Assembly (NCBI GenBank): GCA_015680905.1 | Contig: CM027385.1 | Location: forward strand, 79,629,501-79,693,500 | Direction: 5' to 3' | Source: Coptis chinensis | Lineage: Eukaryota; Streptophyta; Magnoliopsida; Ranunculales; Ranunculaceae | DNA: 64,000 nucleotides | Part shown: positions 22,655 to 34,899 of the stretch, in pieces | How positions within the stretch are numbered: the first letter of the stretch is position 1 | Layout of the letters: every line of letters begins with the position of its first letter | Made by a program: the position numbers and the translations under genes | The notes under the pieces: generated by a model | Databases searched by the model: none | What the model saw: the letters and a program-made list of their open reading frames with translations, nothing else | What the model was told of the DNA's origin: nothing

Positions 22655-22860
22655 TCAGGCAAGCTTCTTTTGTATAAAAGATGCATCTTTTATCTGATAA
22701 TCCAAAGTTAGAAACCCGGAATCAATTTTGAACAATAATTTAAAGGGGGAGGAGGAAAAGAAGAAGAACAAGAAGGGGAAAGAACAAGGAGGAGGAGGAC
22801 TTACGAAGTGAGGAATCGAAACCTTAGCCGACAACACCACTCCACTGGTTTTTCTTTCTT
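22655..22860 (-). other. Possible first exon / 5' leader, minus strand
   Basis: On the minus strand a stretch reading VLSAKVSIPHF ends at a GTAAGT donor near 22804. A long purine/pyrimidine-biased intron start (CCTCCTCCTCCTTG) follows. No in-frame ATG is visible before the donor, so this may be 5' UTR of the unit that includes the exons at 21165-21337 and 19776-20646. Weak. Confidence 0.25.
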
Positions 22861-23640
22861 TTTTTCTTGTTCTTTGTTATTCTTTTTAGGGCATCGGGTT
22901 TGGACGAGCAGAAAAGACTCCCGATGAAGTTTTCGTTATTTCTTTTTAGTGTTTTCTTTTTCTTTTTCAACATAATTCTTCCCCAACACTAACGTATACT
23001 GAAACGTGACAAAATATACAAAAAAATGTTACATAATATTACCAACGGATACTTGTATTTCTAACGGATAATAAGTGTTTTAAATTAACTAACGGATGTA
23101 TATGTGTTACTAATGAAAAACCTCATTTGTTGCAAATTAGCCCAAATGGTGTAGTGAGTGTAACTATGGCTGACGAACGAGTAGTGACTTGGCCGTCAAT
23201 TGTGTGCATGACGGTAAAAGAAACGAGTTACCTGCCGCGGTGTATGCCTCTCTACATTTTTTGTAATCATCTTACCATCCGTATTTAGATGCTCCAAGCC
23301 GTCAATCTCACCCCCAATCTATTGATCTCATTGTTCCTCTGTCTCCAACTTCCTTGTCGTCGATGTTGTTACGTTGAATACTCTACAAAAACTAAAATCA
23401 CCAATAACACAAAGGAGGGAACTGTGTTGCCCCTTGTTAGACCCGTCACCATTCTAGCAATACTCGGCGTGATTGTCAAACCCCTTTTTAACATCCCCAC
23501 ACAAACCGGAGGTGGTACACCTATCCTGCTACCACCGTCCACACCCTACTAGTCCACCAGTTCCCACACTTTACCCCCAGTTCCCACACTACACCATCAC
23601 CCACACTCCATAGGCCGACACACTACTCCACAACCCAAAT
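22860..23640. other. No gene recognised; degenerate repeat
   Basis: CTAACGGAT occurs three times at about 23040-23100. The stretch 23280-23640 is CA/CC-rich with no recognisable protein. Confidence 0.4.
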
Positions 23641-25000
23641 AGCTAAGAGGCCCAACAACATCCAAATAAGCCCATTTTGCCAAGATCTGAAATGGATCCA
23701 AACCACCCTATTTCCCCATCTTCTCCACCCATCTCTCCACTCACCACCAGTCCACCAGATCTGACCAATTCACCACCACCACCAACAAGCAGAATCCTCA
23801 TCCCAGCTGAAGTACCACCCTCCTCCTCTTCTCTTATGAGATTCCCATCGAATTTCAAAGAACATTTTCGGCTTCAAACAACCTCCACAAAGACATCCTC
23901 TACTTCTTCATCCATACAAAACATTTCTTGTTGCAGAGTGTAGCTTTAAGTTGGCTCTTCTTTAATGTTTCTTGAATCGCCTAGCTTCTTTTCCAAATCT
24001 AGCCCTCTCGCAAAAGAGATTTCTCTAACATTCTCGAGATATGTCTTTGTTGTTCGGCCCGATTGCATTTTTATGTTCTTTGAAAAGAAGTGGATTCTGT
24101 TATTGACCGACTCCATTCCAGCGGACTCAAGGTACGGCCGGTTCAACCAATTTCTCAATCTATACAAGTAAGCCCATGGTTGAGATTTTTGATTTCCAGT
24201 TGATAGATAATGAGTTTCCCGCAAGTAAGTACTGAATTAAGCCGAGGTTATACCCCATTCCCTTCAGTTGATCGAATTCTCATTCCTCAAATTGTCTAAA
24301 GCCCAACCCCATTCGGATCCTTGACATTCTTTCCACCGCCTGTGTTTTCTCAGCAATTTCGCCCTTGATAACCACGACAGAGGCCTTCATGGCATTAGCA
24401 CTTGCGTCTCTTCGTACTTTCGTCTTACTAGACGACGACTTCATGCTTATGAGCCTTTTCTTTCACAACACTCAATCTCACTTCGTACTCCTCCTCTCTT
24501 TGTTATGCTTCTTTTCCCTCTTCTCTGGAAAGGTGCCACCTTTCTCTGGTTTTCATAAACCCCCAATAGTGTTGGCAGCCACCTTTTTCTCACCCACATC
24601 TCTCTACTCATCGGTCCCCACAGACGGCGCCATTTGTTGCACCCTCAGCTCTGACCGTGACCCCTCCGGTCCTCTTATGACTTGGCTGCACCTCTTGGGT
24701 TGCCTACGTATCCCTTCTGGGAATCAAGCCGTCGTAGTTCACTCTTATCTCTCTCTTTCTCCTCCTCCTCCTTTCTATCAGTTGCCTTCTCTTCCCTTTT
24801 ATATATCCCTCTTTAGGTTTACTTCTTGGGGCCTAGTATGGTATTGGGCATACATACTATGGTCCTTCTATGAATATGACTAATACAGAAACCATGAACA
24901 CATCTCTAATCATCAATGTTGGCATGAAAAATGTAGCTTTTTAATCGTTTTTTGAGTGAAGTTGTCTTTCCCGGAAGGATAATAGGACGAACCTAGGATG
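23640..25000 (-). mobile_element. Ty3-type LTR retrotransposon fragment (LTR end, PBS, gag region)
   Basis: On the minus strand an LTR end GAGGGTGCAACA at 24635 is followed by a 2-bp spacer and the primer-binding site TGGCGCCGTCTGTGGGGA (about 24615-24632). A degenerate gag-like stretch then runs down to about 23650. The LTR side contains GGGATACGTAGGCAACCC (about 24700-24720), a phrase typical of Tat/Ogre-type LTR ends. The outer LTR edge could not be placed; 25000 is approximate. The element is truncated and heavily broken, so it is old. Confidence 0.65.
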
Positions 25001-26695
25001 AGATCACTCGCTTTCTCTGCTCGCTACCCATTGGAAGGAGATTTGATAGGTGCAGTTACCAATAGATTTATTAATTTCTTGATACCGCCGTCATTTTTTC
25101 TCTAGGTTTGTTCTTACATACTTGATTCACCCAGGGTCATTAGGCTCTTTTGTAGCTCTCTCAGGGTGTCCACGTCACTTTTTACTCATGGGAAATCAGG
25201 ATGACAAAATAGGAATATTACGAACAAAACTTTTGCAAATAAAAAAAAAAACAAAAAAAAACCCTTCGCCTTCCCGAAACACTATGGATTAATTTCTTTC
25301 CTCTCTCTCTCTCTCAATCTTCGCTGGCTTACTTCTGTAAGCTTGGCCACCGCCATCAACGAGTCAGACACCTAGAAAAGTCATTAATTTCTCTCTTCAA
25401 CCTCATTAAATTTTTGGGGTTTGGCGAGGAATTTTTCAGGTGAGATCTTTTGCTAATTTTGTGGTTTCTTTAATTACTTGCGAATTCCTCAGAGTGTTAG
25501 TTGCTCTACTACTTAGTGATTTTGAAGTAAAAAATATCTTTTTGACAACTTCTTCAATTGTTCCATTCTTAATTTTCAATTAGTAATAGTTGTTGAATTA
25601 ATTTGGGGTCTAAGTGTTTGTGACAATGTCTCACTGAGTAGGAGAAAAAAAAAAGAAAGAAGGGAACATCGGAACTATGTCAGTGATTTATTATTTCTAC
25701 TAAAGCTGAAATGTTGTTAAGAAGTGGAAGTTCATGCATAAGTGTTTTTTTTTTCTATGACTATAATGATATGAGGGATGCTACAGTTCTTCTACATAGT
25801 TCAGAGATATCTAAATCCTAGAAGAAGAGATTAAATGCATCTGCCTTTTCTTATTATGAGGACTTTGATTTGTACGTTCATTCATAAACTTTATGTTGTT
25901 CTTTTTGTGATTTCATCTTGAAATTGGACGTCAATGTCCAAAGTTTACGCGCATGTGTTGCCTCAATCAACTTTTAGCCTGACCGTATAATCAATCAATT
26001 TCTACACTACTAAATTTATTTTCCTCCTTCATATTGACTATTTCTCTTCTGTTTGGTCTTAGACCTTAGTTGAATTCATGTGAAGCTTTAATTTAATCTT
26101 TCCGTTGAATATATACTTATGATAAGAACTTATATAATATCAATGCATGTGTCTTCTTTGTTTTGTGACACAATGTCAAGAAGTAATCAGAAAAGGTTTT
26201 CACTTGCATTACCTTAAATCTATATCTATCTGAGCTTTTCAATTTGGTTTATTTCTGATTCTGTTCTTTCTTTCTTTAAAGGCATTGTAAAGTCTAGACA
26301 ACAATGGTAATATCCTTGTCTTAGTTACAAGATGACTTTATGCCTGCCACCAAACAAGTGCACCGTTCTAAACTACAAAGTTATATAATTACAATAAAGT
26401 TACCTAGCGATCCCAAGTTAGGCTGCACTATGACCTTTGAGGGTTTCGCTAAGCTAGCTAACAGATCAAGTAGCTACAACATAGCCAGCACTGTCGACAT
26501 TCACAACTCAGGTAACAATTTATCCTTATAAGGCGCAAGTCGGATTTTACATATCTAGACATGTCTTCATTTTAACTAATTATCTAATTAGGTCCTATTA
26601 TTATCATTTTGTAATTACTTCCTTCTGTCTTAGAAATTCTTTCTTTTTAGTCTCCGTCCAAGCCATCATGAAACTTCTAACTAAAGAAGTACGTA
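25001..26695. other. No gene recognised; possible transcribed leader
   Basis: From about 25250 the plus strand has a (CT)n-rich stretch (25300-25320) and a TTCAG|GTGAGATC border near 25440 that looks like a 5' UTR intron donor, but no coding exon with known homology follows before the hAT-like insertion. The block at 25153-25205 is repeated at 27756-27811. Confidence 0.35.
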
Positions 26696-26703
26696 GTCAA
26701 GGT

Positions 26704-27547
26704 TAGGAGTGTAAAAAAAAACCGTTGACCCATCATCCGGTAGGGTACCCGGTCTTCACCCGCCACCCAAACCCGCACTGACCCGAAAATAGACCCACCC
26801 CGCCCCGCCACCATTTTTGTGCGGTCGGGCTAGGGGTGTAGGTTCTATGCTCAAACCCAACCCATCAAACCGCCCGACCCGTACCGTGTCAAAAGCCGTT
26901 GACCCAACCCCGTTGACCCGCACAATTTCAATACTCTAACTCTAATATTTTTGTATTTTGTTTATAATTTCTTTCAACTTTTGTAGGAATTTGATAGATA
27001 TGAATACAAACTTATGAGTTCAACATCAATTTCACATATTCAAGTTTGAACATTGGGAAAATATCAAAAGTTCAAATTCAACTTTCGAATTTTGAAGAAG
27101 ATAAATCATTCATCTTTGTATTAATTTTGAATTCTTTTAGTTCATATTTTATTGTTTTGTACCATAGATCCTTGCTCCCATCTTCATTTTATCATACTAT
27201 GGAAAATAATCAATTTACAAATGGTAAATCACGATAAATAAGTTTCAAATTTACAGATATGGTTTTGGGTTCAAATTCAAGTTTTTTTATTTTTGTTTAT
27301 TTTTTATTGATTGATTCAATTTTTTCTCTATGCTGTGAATTGAAAATATATTACTTGCAGAATTAGAAAGTGTTTTTTTGAGTGAAATTGGGTTAAAATG
27401 ATAATTTCCACCCGACCCAGATGACCCAGCCCCGTAAGCTGACCCAACAGGCCGGGTGATGGTACTAAGACATGACACTTCAACCCGCCCGGGACCCATC
27501 ACTATTTGACCCGCTGTTGACCCGGCCTGCCCCGTATTACACCCCTA
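26704..27547. mobile_element. Non-autonomous hAT-like DNA transposon, 844 bp
   Basis: The 8-bp target duplication GTCAAGGT occurs at 26696-26703 and 27548-27555. The termini are TAGGAGTGTAA and TTACACCCCTA, imperfect inverted repeats of the TAGGGGTGTAA type known for hAT-derived MITEs. The ends are rich in CCCGACCCG-type motifs and the centre is AT-rich. There is no transposase coding. A relative's terminal piece lies at about 54640-54726. Confidence 0.9.
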
Positions 27548-27555
27548 GTCAAGGT

Positions 27556-29540
27556 GTACTTCTCTGACTTGAATGGGCTGCATAGGATTGTTGTTTTTTT
27601 TGCTAAAGAATCAGTTTCTTTTTAAATTCTTGGCAATGATGGGATGCTTATGCTCAAGAGCTTTGTTTAATTCCTATCCTAGGTGATCTTTGCTGTGAAA
27701 GTAACCCATCACACCGATCCTCTACTGCTTTATATATATATAATAGCAGTCCCTTTTGGAGCTCTCTAAGAGTGTCCACGTCATTTTTTTACTCATGGAA
27801 AATCAGGGGATGTGTCCGACTTAAATGGAAAAGAAAAACCCAAAAAAGCCCGTGACTAGAAACTATAATCATGCATCCAAGAAAAACCCCGAATGCAGCT
27901 AATAAACCGAACTCTCTAAAACCCTTAGAACGACTTTCCTCTCCGATGAATGGAGGCTGCTCGACTACTTTCCATGACCGATTGTAACTGATATCTCCAC
28001 TGCAAATGAAATAATCAAAGCTTTACAGTGATTTTATATAGGTAGTTGCATACAATCCACTTACTCAAGAAAAAATCACGTGGATAGCCTTAGATGATCA
28101 CAAACCTTGATTTTTTCAGTTGTTTGTTGATACACTACAAATTTTATAAAGGGTTAACTAGTATTACGCCCCTCCAGATGAGCCAATTAGGATTTCCCCC
28201 AACTAGATTGGGAAATTAGGGTCTCCCCGTCCCCAAATATACACAAAAAAAAAAACTAGAATTTTATTGGTTTAGATTGGTTGTTTATTGTTCTATTATT
28301 GTTGTTGTTATACTGTGGCTTTCTGTGAATCAAAACTTATCATAATTGGACCTTATTCAATTTAGAATTTTTGTGATTGTTATTCATAAGTCTTCTCGAT
28401 CCATTTAGATAGATTGCCTGGCACTTTTTATAGTTTTAGCGCGTGTTATTGAGTCTAATGGAACTAGATTTCTCAGTTAAGTATGTGGCAAATCATCATA
28501 GTACTAGAATGACACAAGTAAGCTTATAGAATAGGACTGGTTCCTTAAAAGTGTTTAGCTCCTATTGTTATCTTTCGAAAATGAAGTATTTAGCTCCTAA
28601 GGTTTTAAAGTCCGTTGACAAGCATTTTACAATTATGTGATATTGGAGTATCCTATTTTAGTCGTTGATGTGAGCTATTCATTCTCATTTAAATCAAGCT
28701 ATTTTATTATTATTATTATTTTGAAGTTGTTCTATTAGGAGTGTTGATTTTTATTTTTTGGGTTTGGTTATGAACTTATGATGATGAAGATTAGTTCCTC
28801 ATATTTGTTATATATTTCCAGAAACGAAATTTGAGATCTCTGCAATCTAGGGGTTTCCAACACTAATTTTCTCCCATTCAATCTTAGAAATCTGGTAAAT
28901 TATCATTTCTTTTTTGAGCACTGTGATTCAACAATTATTAGAACTGCACCAATTTATTTTCTTTTTACTGATTTTAATCAATATGTTCTACTTTCTTAAA
29001 GCAATTTATCGTTTGTTAATTCGCCGCACTCAGCCATTGGAGTCTATCATTCGAAATCTTGATCTGCATGTATATTTAATATATTAAGTAAATTAATTTG
29101 ACGAGCACGCTACCCCTTCCTGTTTGCCATCAATCTATACCAGTCGGTGTTGTTGCATGGTATGCGTAATGCAGTGTCGGGTTTAGAGACATGCGGCGGT
29201 TTGGACACGGGCGAGGTCTAAAAAATCAAGACAGGGGACACGGCTAATATTTTAATTTAATATTATATTTTATTAAAATATAAATTATTTTAAATAGAAA
29301 AAATATATATAGATTTTGATAAAGCCCATTAGCCATTTAAAACAGTTTTTGTTAACTTTAGATATTGAATATAACCATTCTAAAAAAGCCCAAATCCATA
29401 TTGCTTATTAAAAGCCCAAATTAATCTTATCTAAGTATCTATGGAAAAAAGAAACAAAATAGCCCAAGCCCACATCCCTTATTAAAACAAACAAACCCTA
29501 GATCTTAGATTCGGGTTTAAACCACCTACCATAGAAGAAG
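27556..29540. other. No gene recognised
   Basis: AT-rich sequence with a (TA)n run near 27732-27742. A poorly conserved second copy of a promoter-like block (27756-27811) and scattered short frames are present, but no recognised coding. Confidence 0.45.
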
Positions 29541-31290
29541 ATGGGTCATTCACATCAATCCACCACCACTCAGGAATTCAGGTCAGTCTATTCTATTTCT
29601 CTCTTTCTTCCTTCTTTTTTAATCTTCCTTCTTTTTTAATCTTATTTTTTTTTTCTTTGAAACTGAAAATAGATTCAAATTTAATCTGTGTCGTCGGGTG
29701 TCGGTGTCGGTGGTTTGCATACGACCTATTACCTGACACGGAATAATAAGCGCACTCCATGCAACACGCAGTCGGTGTTGAAACTTTTGACCCATTGGAC
29801 AAATTTTTTGAGCTTTTTAGTATTTTGTTTTCCATTAGGTTCGAACCTAGGCAGCAACGTAAACAATGTATTTAAGTTTTTTAAGATAGGTGTACAGAAG
29901 GAAAGAATGCTTCCTTATGATATGTATTTAGTAGTGAATGCATAGTGTAATGGAGATTGCCTGTTTGAGACTTTTGAATCTAATGTAATCCAGGAGAACC
30001 AAAACTCATTCAATATGCCTATATTAAATGTGTAACCGACATGTTTTTTTTTCGGGTCTAACATGATATGCCTATACTAATTGGGTCCGTTTTGATGGCC
30101 CTAATAATTATAATCAATGTAAGCTACTTTGATTGCTTTTTATATTTTTTGAAATTATGCTATTTACTAGATTACAAAATAACATATAGATCTTGCCGAC
30201 AGAGGTTCAAGTTTTGTTCATGCCTACTGTACAAAATTGCGAGAACATGTTTGTTACTAAACATAAACGGGGGAATCTTTATGTTCCTGTTGCCTTAACA
30301 TTAATTCTTTTGTGTCATGTGCTGGGTAATTACAAAGTTAGTCAGATGTTAACATTGAGACCATGAGTGGCGACTCTATAAATATGGAATATGTCATCAA
30401 GTAAATCAAACGAACCCCTCTTAGTGAGGTTAGTAATGTCCTTTACCCCTTACTCCTGTCTTCGATCTTTGTCAGTCCACGAGTTATATTTTGTGAATTA
30501 TATCGGGTAAGAGATTAAAGGTGTTTAATTGAAAAGTTCTTCATATGGATTACTAATCCATTACTTTTAGGGGTGAACTATATGTTGAACACAACACTAT
30601 TGTTCGGTTTATCTTCATTGGTCAAGGTTAGTGGGAATTCCATGGATATATAATATTCCAAATACACGATATTGACTTCCAATAGGTTTGTTTGAGTGTT
30701 CTATTTGATATATATAGTGATCATTTTGAGTTTTTGGGCATTACAAGTATTTCGTCATTAGTCTAAGATTTTGTCAAGGGTATATATAAGTGTACTCTTT
30801 CCCAACTTATATGGACGGTATTACTGAGTTTGTAAAAGTAGTGGCTGTGAGTTGAGAAATCATTTGAAGGGCTATAAGCACCACAGAGATCAAAACATAA
30901 TTTCCCACCAAGCCAAAATTTATTTTGTGCTTTCGTGATTGTAGTGTGGCAATGCTTTGTATTCGACCTAAAATTTGTTCCTGTTAGTACTTCTAGGTCA
31001 CTGTTGTCTTTTCCATAATAGATGAACATATTAATCCAAATAATACATGAATTTTAATTTTCATAATCCATATTTACTGCAATATATTTTGACGATGAGC
31101 TCATGCATACATCTACTACAAAAAAGCCCCCGTCCAGAGAAAAATGAAGAATTCTCAATGGATCAGTGATTTTCTTTTTTATTCTCCTTTTTCTTTTTTT
31201 TTTTCAGGTTTGGAACTTTTGGACTTTGGAGGTGGATGAAGAATGCAATTAAGACCCATATACCTGTATGTGCCATTTAAGATGCCGCAT
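29541..31290 (+). other. Speculative two-exon small gene
   Basis: ATGGGTCATTCACATCAATC at 29541 opens MGHSHQSTTTQEFR, ending at a GTCAGT donor near 29582. At 31208, after a T-rich tract and TTTTCAG, an open piece reads FGTFGLWRWMKNAIKTHIPV, then CAI and stop. Joined in frame they would give a peptide of about 37 residues. The splice signals are good but I know no family, and the 1.6-kb intron is unremarkable. It is listed only because the borders agree. Confidence 0.2.
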
Positions 31291-33790
31291 AAGATTCAAA
31301 TGTGATCTATCGGTTAGCCCAAAGGTATTATCCTAAACTCGAATCTATACATATAATAAGACCTTATTGAACATTACAAAGTTATTAGTAGCACATGCCA
31401 TACCAAATCTATAAAACATGCATGCAACAAAACCACCGATTTGAATACGTTATAAACCTATCACTTTTCAAGAAAAAAAAAAATGTAGGTGGAGTGCTTA
31501 TATAAACTCAATTTATAAGGGAGAAAATCATATTTATTTAATTGTTATAGTTCTTGGTGTCGCGGCTTATCAGTTTCTTTTGGTTTTGTGGCAAGAGAGT
31601 CCATGGAAAAGATTATTCCTTAGATAATAAAGTCAATGCACAATATGCCAACTTTGAGTCTTCTATTGCAACTTTAGCTAAGTGGATTACATTATACACT
31701 TTAGCTTTGGCGATTTGAATTGTGAGACTAATTCTTCAAGGGTGTGGACCTTGATAAGATATTGTTTATCAAAAAAATTAAATAAAAGACAACACTATAT
31801 AGTAGCTATCCATTAGGAGTATACGAATCCTAAAATTATTCAAGATATGGGTACGGTTCTTTCTACTGCTTTGGTGTCTTATGTACTTAATTTTTGTTAA
31901 AATATCATGTATGCTTATGGGTCATGAGGAAGTCCGTGGTCTATATATGCTGGTATTAAAACTGAAATAGAAAACTATATGACCTGATTCAAATATGGCC
32001 ATGTTCAACATTAACCGTGGATATGCTTTGGTGGCATAGGATGTTGTCTCTGCTGTAGCCACCACTGTGTTATAGCTTGCACCAACAAATAGACTCCCAT
32101 CAAACTCATGTTAGTTCACAATACATACGCCAGCTCGCTCAGATGAATATGGAAGTATCAAGTATAAGACATACACTATTGTTGGAAGCACTTTTAGGGA
32201 CCAAAAAACTATATATTAATGTGTCTAAGAACACATCGATAATTCGTTTAAAAACTTGGCAACTGAATACCACATCTTCTCCTCGAAGGAGCTAAAATAT
32301 TTGGATTGGAAAAGCTTCCCAAAATAATGAACTTGGCGTGAAATTGTCCCTAAATAATCTTACTGCTTCTTCAGTATATATGACCAATGGTGTGTGATGC
32401 AAGTATACAACTAAAGAAAATCAGAGAAAGGGTAAAAATATTGCATGAAGTATAGTACGATAATGTATGAACCTTGGCCTATCTACAATCCACTTTATGA
32501 ATTTGTTAGTTCTTTATTTCAGACTGCTTATGTTTGCGTTGATAGACTCTGACACTATCAGATGCTGCAAAGGAATGCAGAGTTATAATTGACACAGTTG
32601 AAACCACACTGCCCAATGTTCTGCCAGAGAGTTTTGTCGAGGACTGCGAGTTATTCAAAGATTGAATGGCATATATGGAATGGCTTCGTTAATCAATGGC
32701 TAATTTAAGGTAGCTATTATATCATTTCATAGATCACATGAATGACTACATCTTATTTGAACTTTTGTATAATCACAAGCTCATCTGAAGTTGAAGCCTT
32801 ACTTTATCCACCAAAGGTAGACAAGTAAATGAAGACACTTCTTTCTTCCCTCCTTCATGTAACTAATTTTTTATTTTTCCATTTTATCTTAGCATAAACA
32901 TCATCTGTTAAGTTTGCTTAAGTTGACCATTAGAGTTATCTGATAGTTTTATTTTTTCGTGGGAGTGAATATATCAGTGCACAGGTGAATAACATGATAA
33001 GATCGCCTCAAAGAAAAGGAATAGAAGGTTTACACTTTCTCATTTTTTGAGCTTCCTCACCGTCTTTGGTTAAAGCTACCTAGCTGCTAGCAGTCACGGA
33101 AGGAATATAATCCTTCATTTTGAGGAGGTATTACTGTTTCAGCATGTGCTGCACAAACTCGACGGACCGCAAGTTGGGAAATTGTCTTGGCAAAACTGCT
33201 ATTCTTTAGCAGAAATACTTGCCAAAACAAAAATAGGCATGTTTGTCTAATGATTATCTTCCTCCCTTAAGCTATTCAAGGTCAGCTGCGTAGACAAGGC
33301 TTGAGGTACTTGAGAAAGGCCTTTGCAGCTGTGGCAGCAAGGCCTACCTTGAATAACATGGAAGGGGTAGTTCATACTTCATAGTACGATAGCAAAGGCT
33401 GTTTAACTATGAAGTGATCTAAAGAGGTCTATCAAGTAAGGAAAACAGCCTTGATTTGCAAATTCAATAAAACTGAAGAAAAAGTTTGTATACAACTACA
33501 GCATATTTTGTTGATCACTTAATCAGCTAATGCCACGATTTCCATCCGTAATTGTTGGCTGGAGGAGGCACAAGGTGTTTGTAAATAAATTTGGGTCTGA
33601 CACGTGGGTAACATTAAAGATCAGGATAATAAAAAAATACTGGATGGTGGCCCGGAGTCCAAGGGAGTAGCGATCATTGGACAAAAAGTTGGCTAGGTTA
33701 TGGGACTTACAAAACCGGGGATTCCGTCTCCCCTAATTTACCAATGGTGATTCCATTGGGCACTCATCAAATTGGATTGGGCAACCTCTC
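31291..33790. other. No gene recognised
   Basis: AT-rich sequence. A short coding-like block near 32550-32650 (plus strand, SDAAKECRVIIDTVETTLPN, then VLPESFVEDC) has protein-like composition but is short, ends at a stop and matches nothing I know. It may be a gene relic. Confidence 0.4.
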
Positions 33791-33934
33791 AAAAAAAAAG
33801 AAATTTTATAAATTTGCCATATTACAAGTTTGCCATCAAAGCCCAAGCCCAGCAACTAATTCAACGGTATCGCCAAAACGAACCCTCCGTCGTTCGCTTA
33901 TTATTTCAAACGACACCTAACCACGCCGTCGAGT

Positions 33935-34740
33935 GTCTGACACTCAAACGACTTGGCCAAGTCGTTTCTGTTTACTCTCAAACGACATGGTGCGGTCGTT
34001 TGAGTGAAATAAAAACATGGCCATATCGTTTGAGTGTAAATGTAAACGACTTGGCCAAGTCGTTTGAGTGTACACTCAAACGATATGGCCATGTCGTTTG
34101 AGTGTTACTTTGAGTTTGAGTTACACTCAAACTACATGGCCAAGTCGTTTGAGTGTATACTCAAACGATATGGACAAGTCGTTTGAGTGTTACTCACACT
34201 AACACTGAAACTACGTGTCCATGTCGTTTGAGTTTACACTCAAACTACGCGGCCATGTCGTTTGAGTTTACACTCAAACGACTTGAACTCAAACGACTTG
34301 GTCAAGTCGTTTGAGTGTATACTCAAACGACATGGTCGGCGTGGTTTTCGGTGTTACTCACACTAACACTTAAACTACGCTGGCGTTAGCCAGCCGTTTG
34401 AGTGTGTACACTCAAACTATATGGCCATGTCGTTTGAGTGTATACTCAAACTACATGACCGCGTAGTTTGAGTGTACACTCAAACAACATGGCCGCAGAG
34501 TTTGAGTGTACACTCAAACTACATGGCGCGTAGTTTGAGAGTACACTCAAACGATATGGCCGCCAGAAGTTTGTGTGTTAGTGTGAGTAACACTCAAACG
34601 ACTTGTCCATGTAGTTTTGAGTATACACTCAAACGACTTGGACATGTAATTTGAGTATACACTCAACGACTTGGTCACGTGTTTGAGTGTACACTCAAAC
34701 GACGTGGACACGACTCAAACGATTCCAAATGCACTCAAAC
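33935..34740. repeat. Array of two alternating palindromes
   Basis: At least 13 copies of an arm-to-arm palindrome, CGTTTGAGTGT joined to its reverse complement, occur at roughly 30-40 bp spacing. The junctions between copies often form a second palindrome (ACGACATGGCCATGTCGT type). Variants replace CGAC with CTAC or ACAT with ACTT. The result is about 800 bp that reads nearly the same on both strands and could fold into many alternative hairpins. No protein is encoded; open frames across it are by-products. Confidence 0.9.
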
Positions 34741-34899
34741 GATTTCAATTGAATTAGAAAAATTGAAACCGATTTTAAAATTGGGTTAGAAACAACACAA
34801 TTACATCAATAAAACTACATGCACTCTACACTCTTTATCCTGTTATGACATAGTATCTTTATAACCAAGTTAAAACATGTAATCAAACATGCTATAAAA

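Noticed and set aside
23677-23943. Proline/serine-rich plus-strand frame of 88 codons
   Set aside because: It is opposite the Ty3 gag-like stretch and compositionally biased; no homology recognised.
24365-24883. 172-codon plus-strand frame
   Set aside because: It crosses a primer-binding site and LTR edge read on the other strand, so it is a chance frame.
30763-31029. 88-codon minus-strand frame
   Set aside because: AT-rich, no homology, no splice or promoter support.
33772-34654. Open frames of 60-109 codons across the palindrome array
   Set aside because: They are by-products of stop-poor self-complementary repeats; both strands give similar low-complexity text.
33935-34740. CRISPR-like appearance of regularly spaced palindromic repeats
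   Set aside because: Plant nuclear DNA, repeats themselves palindromic and variable, no unique spacers, no cas genes.
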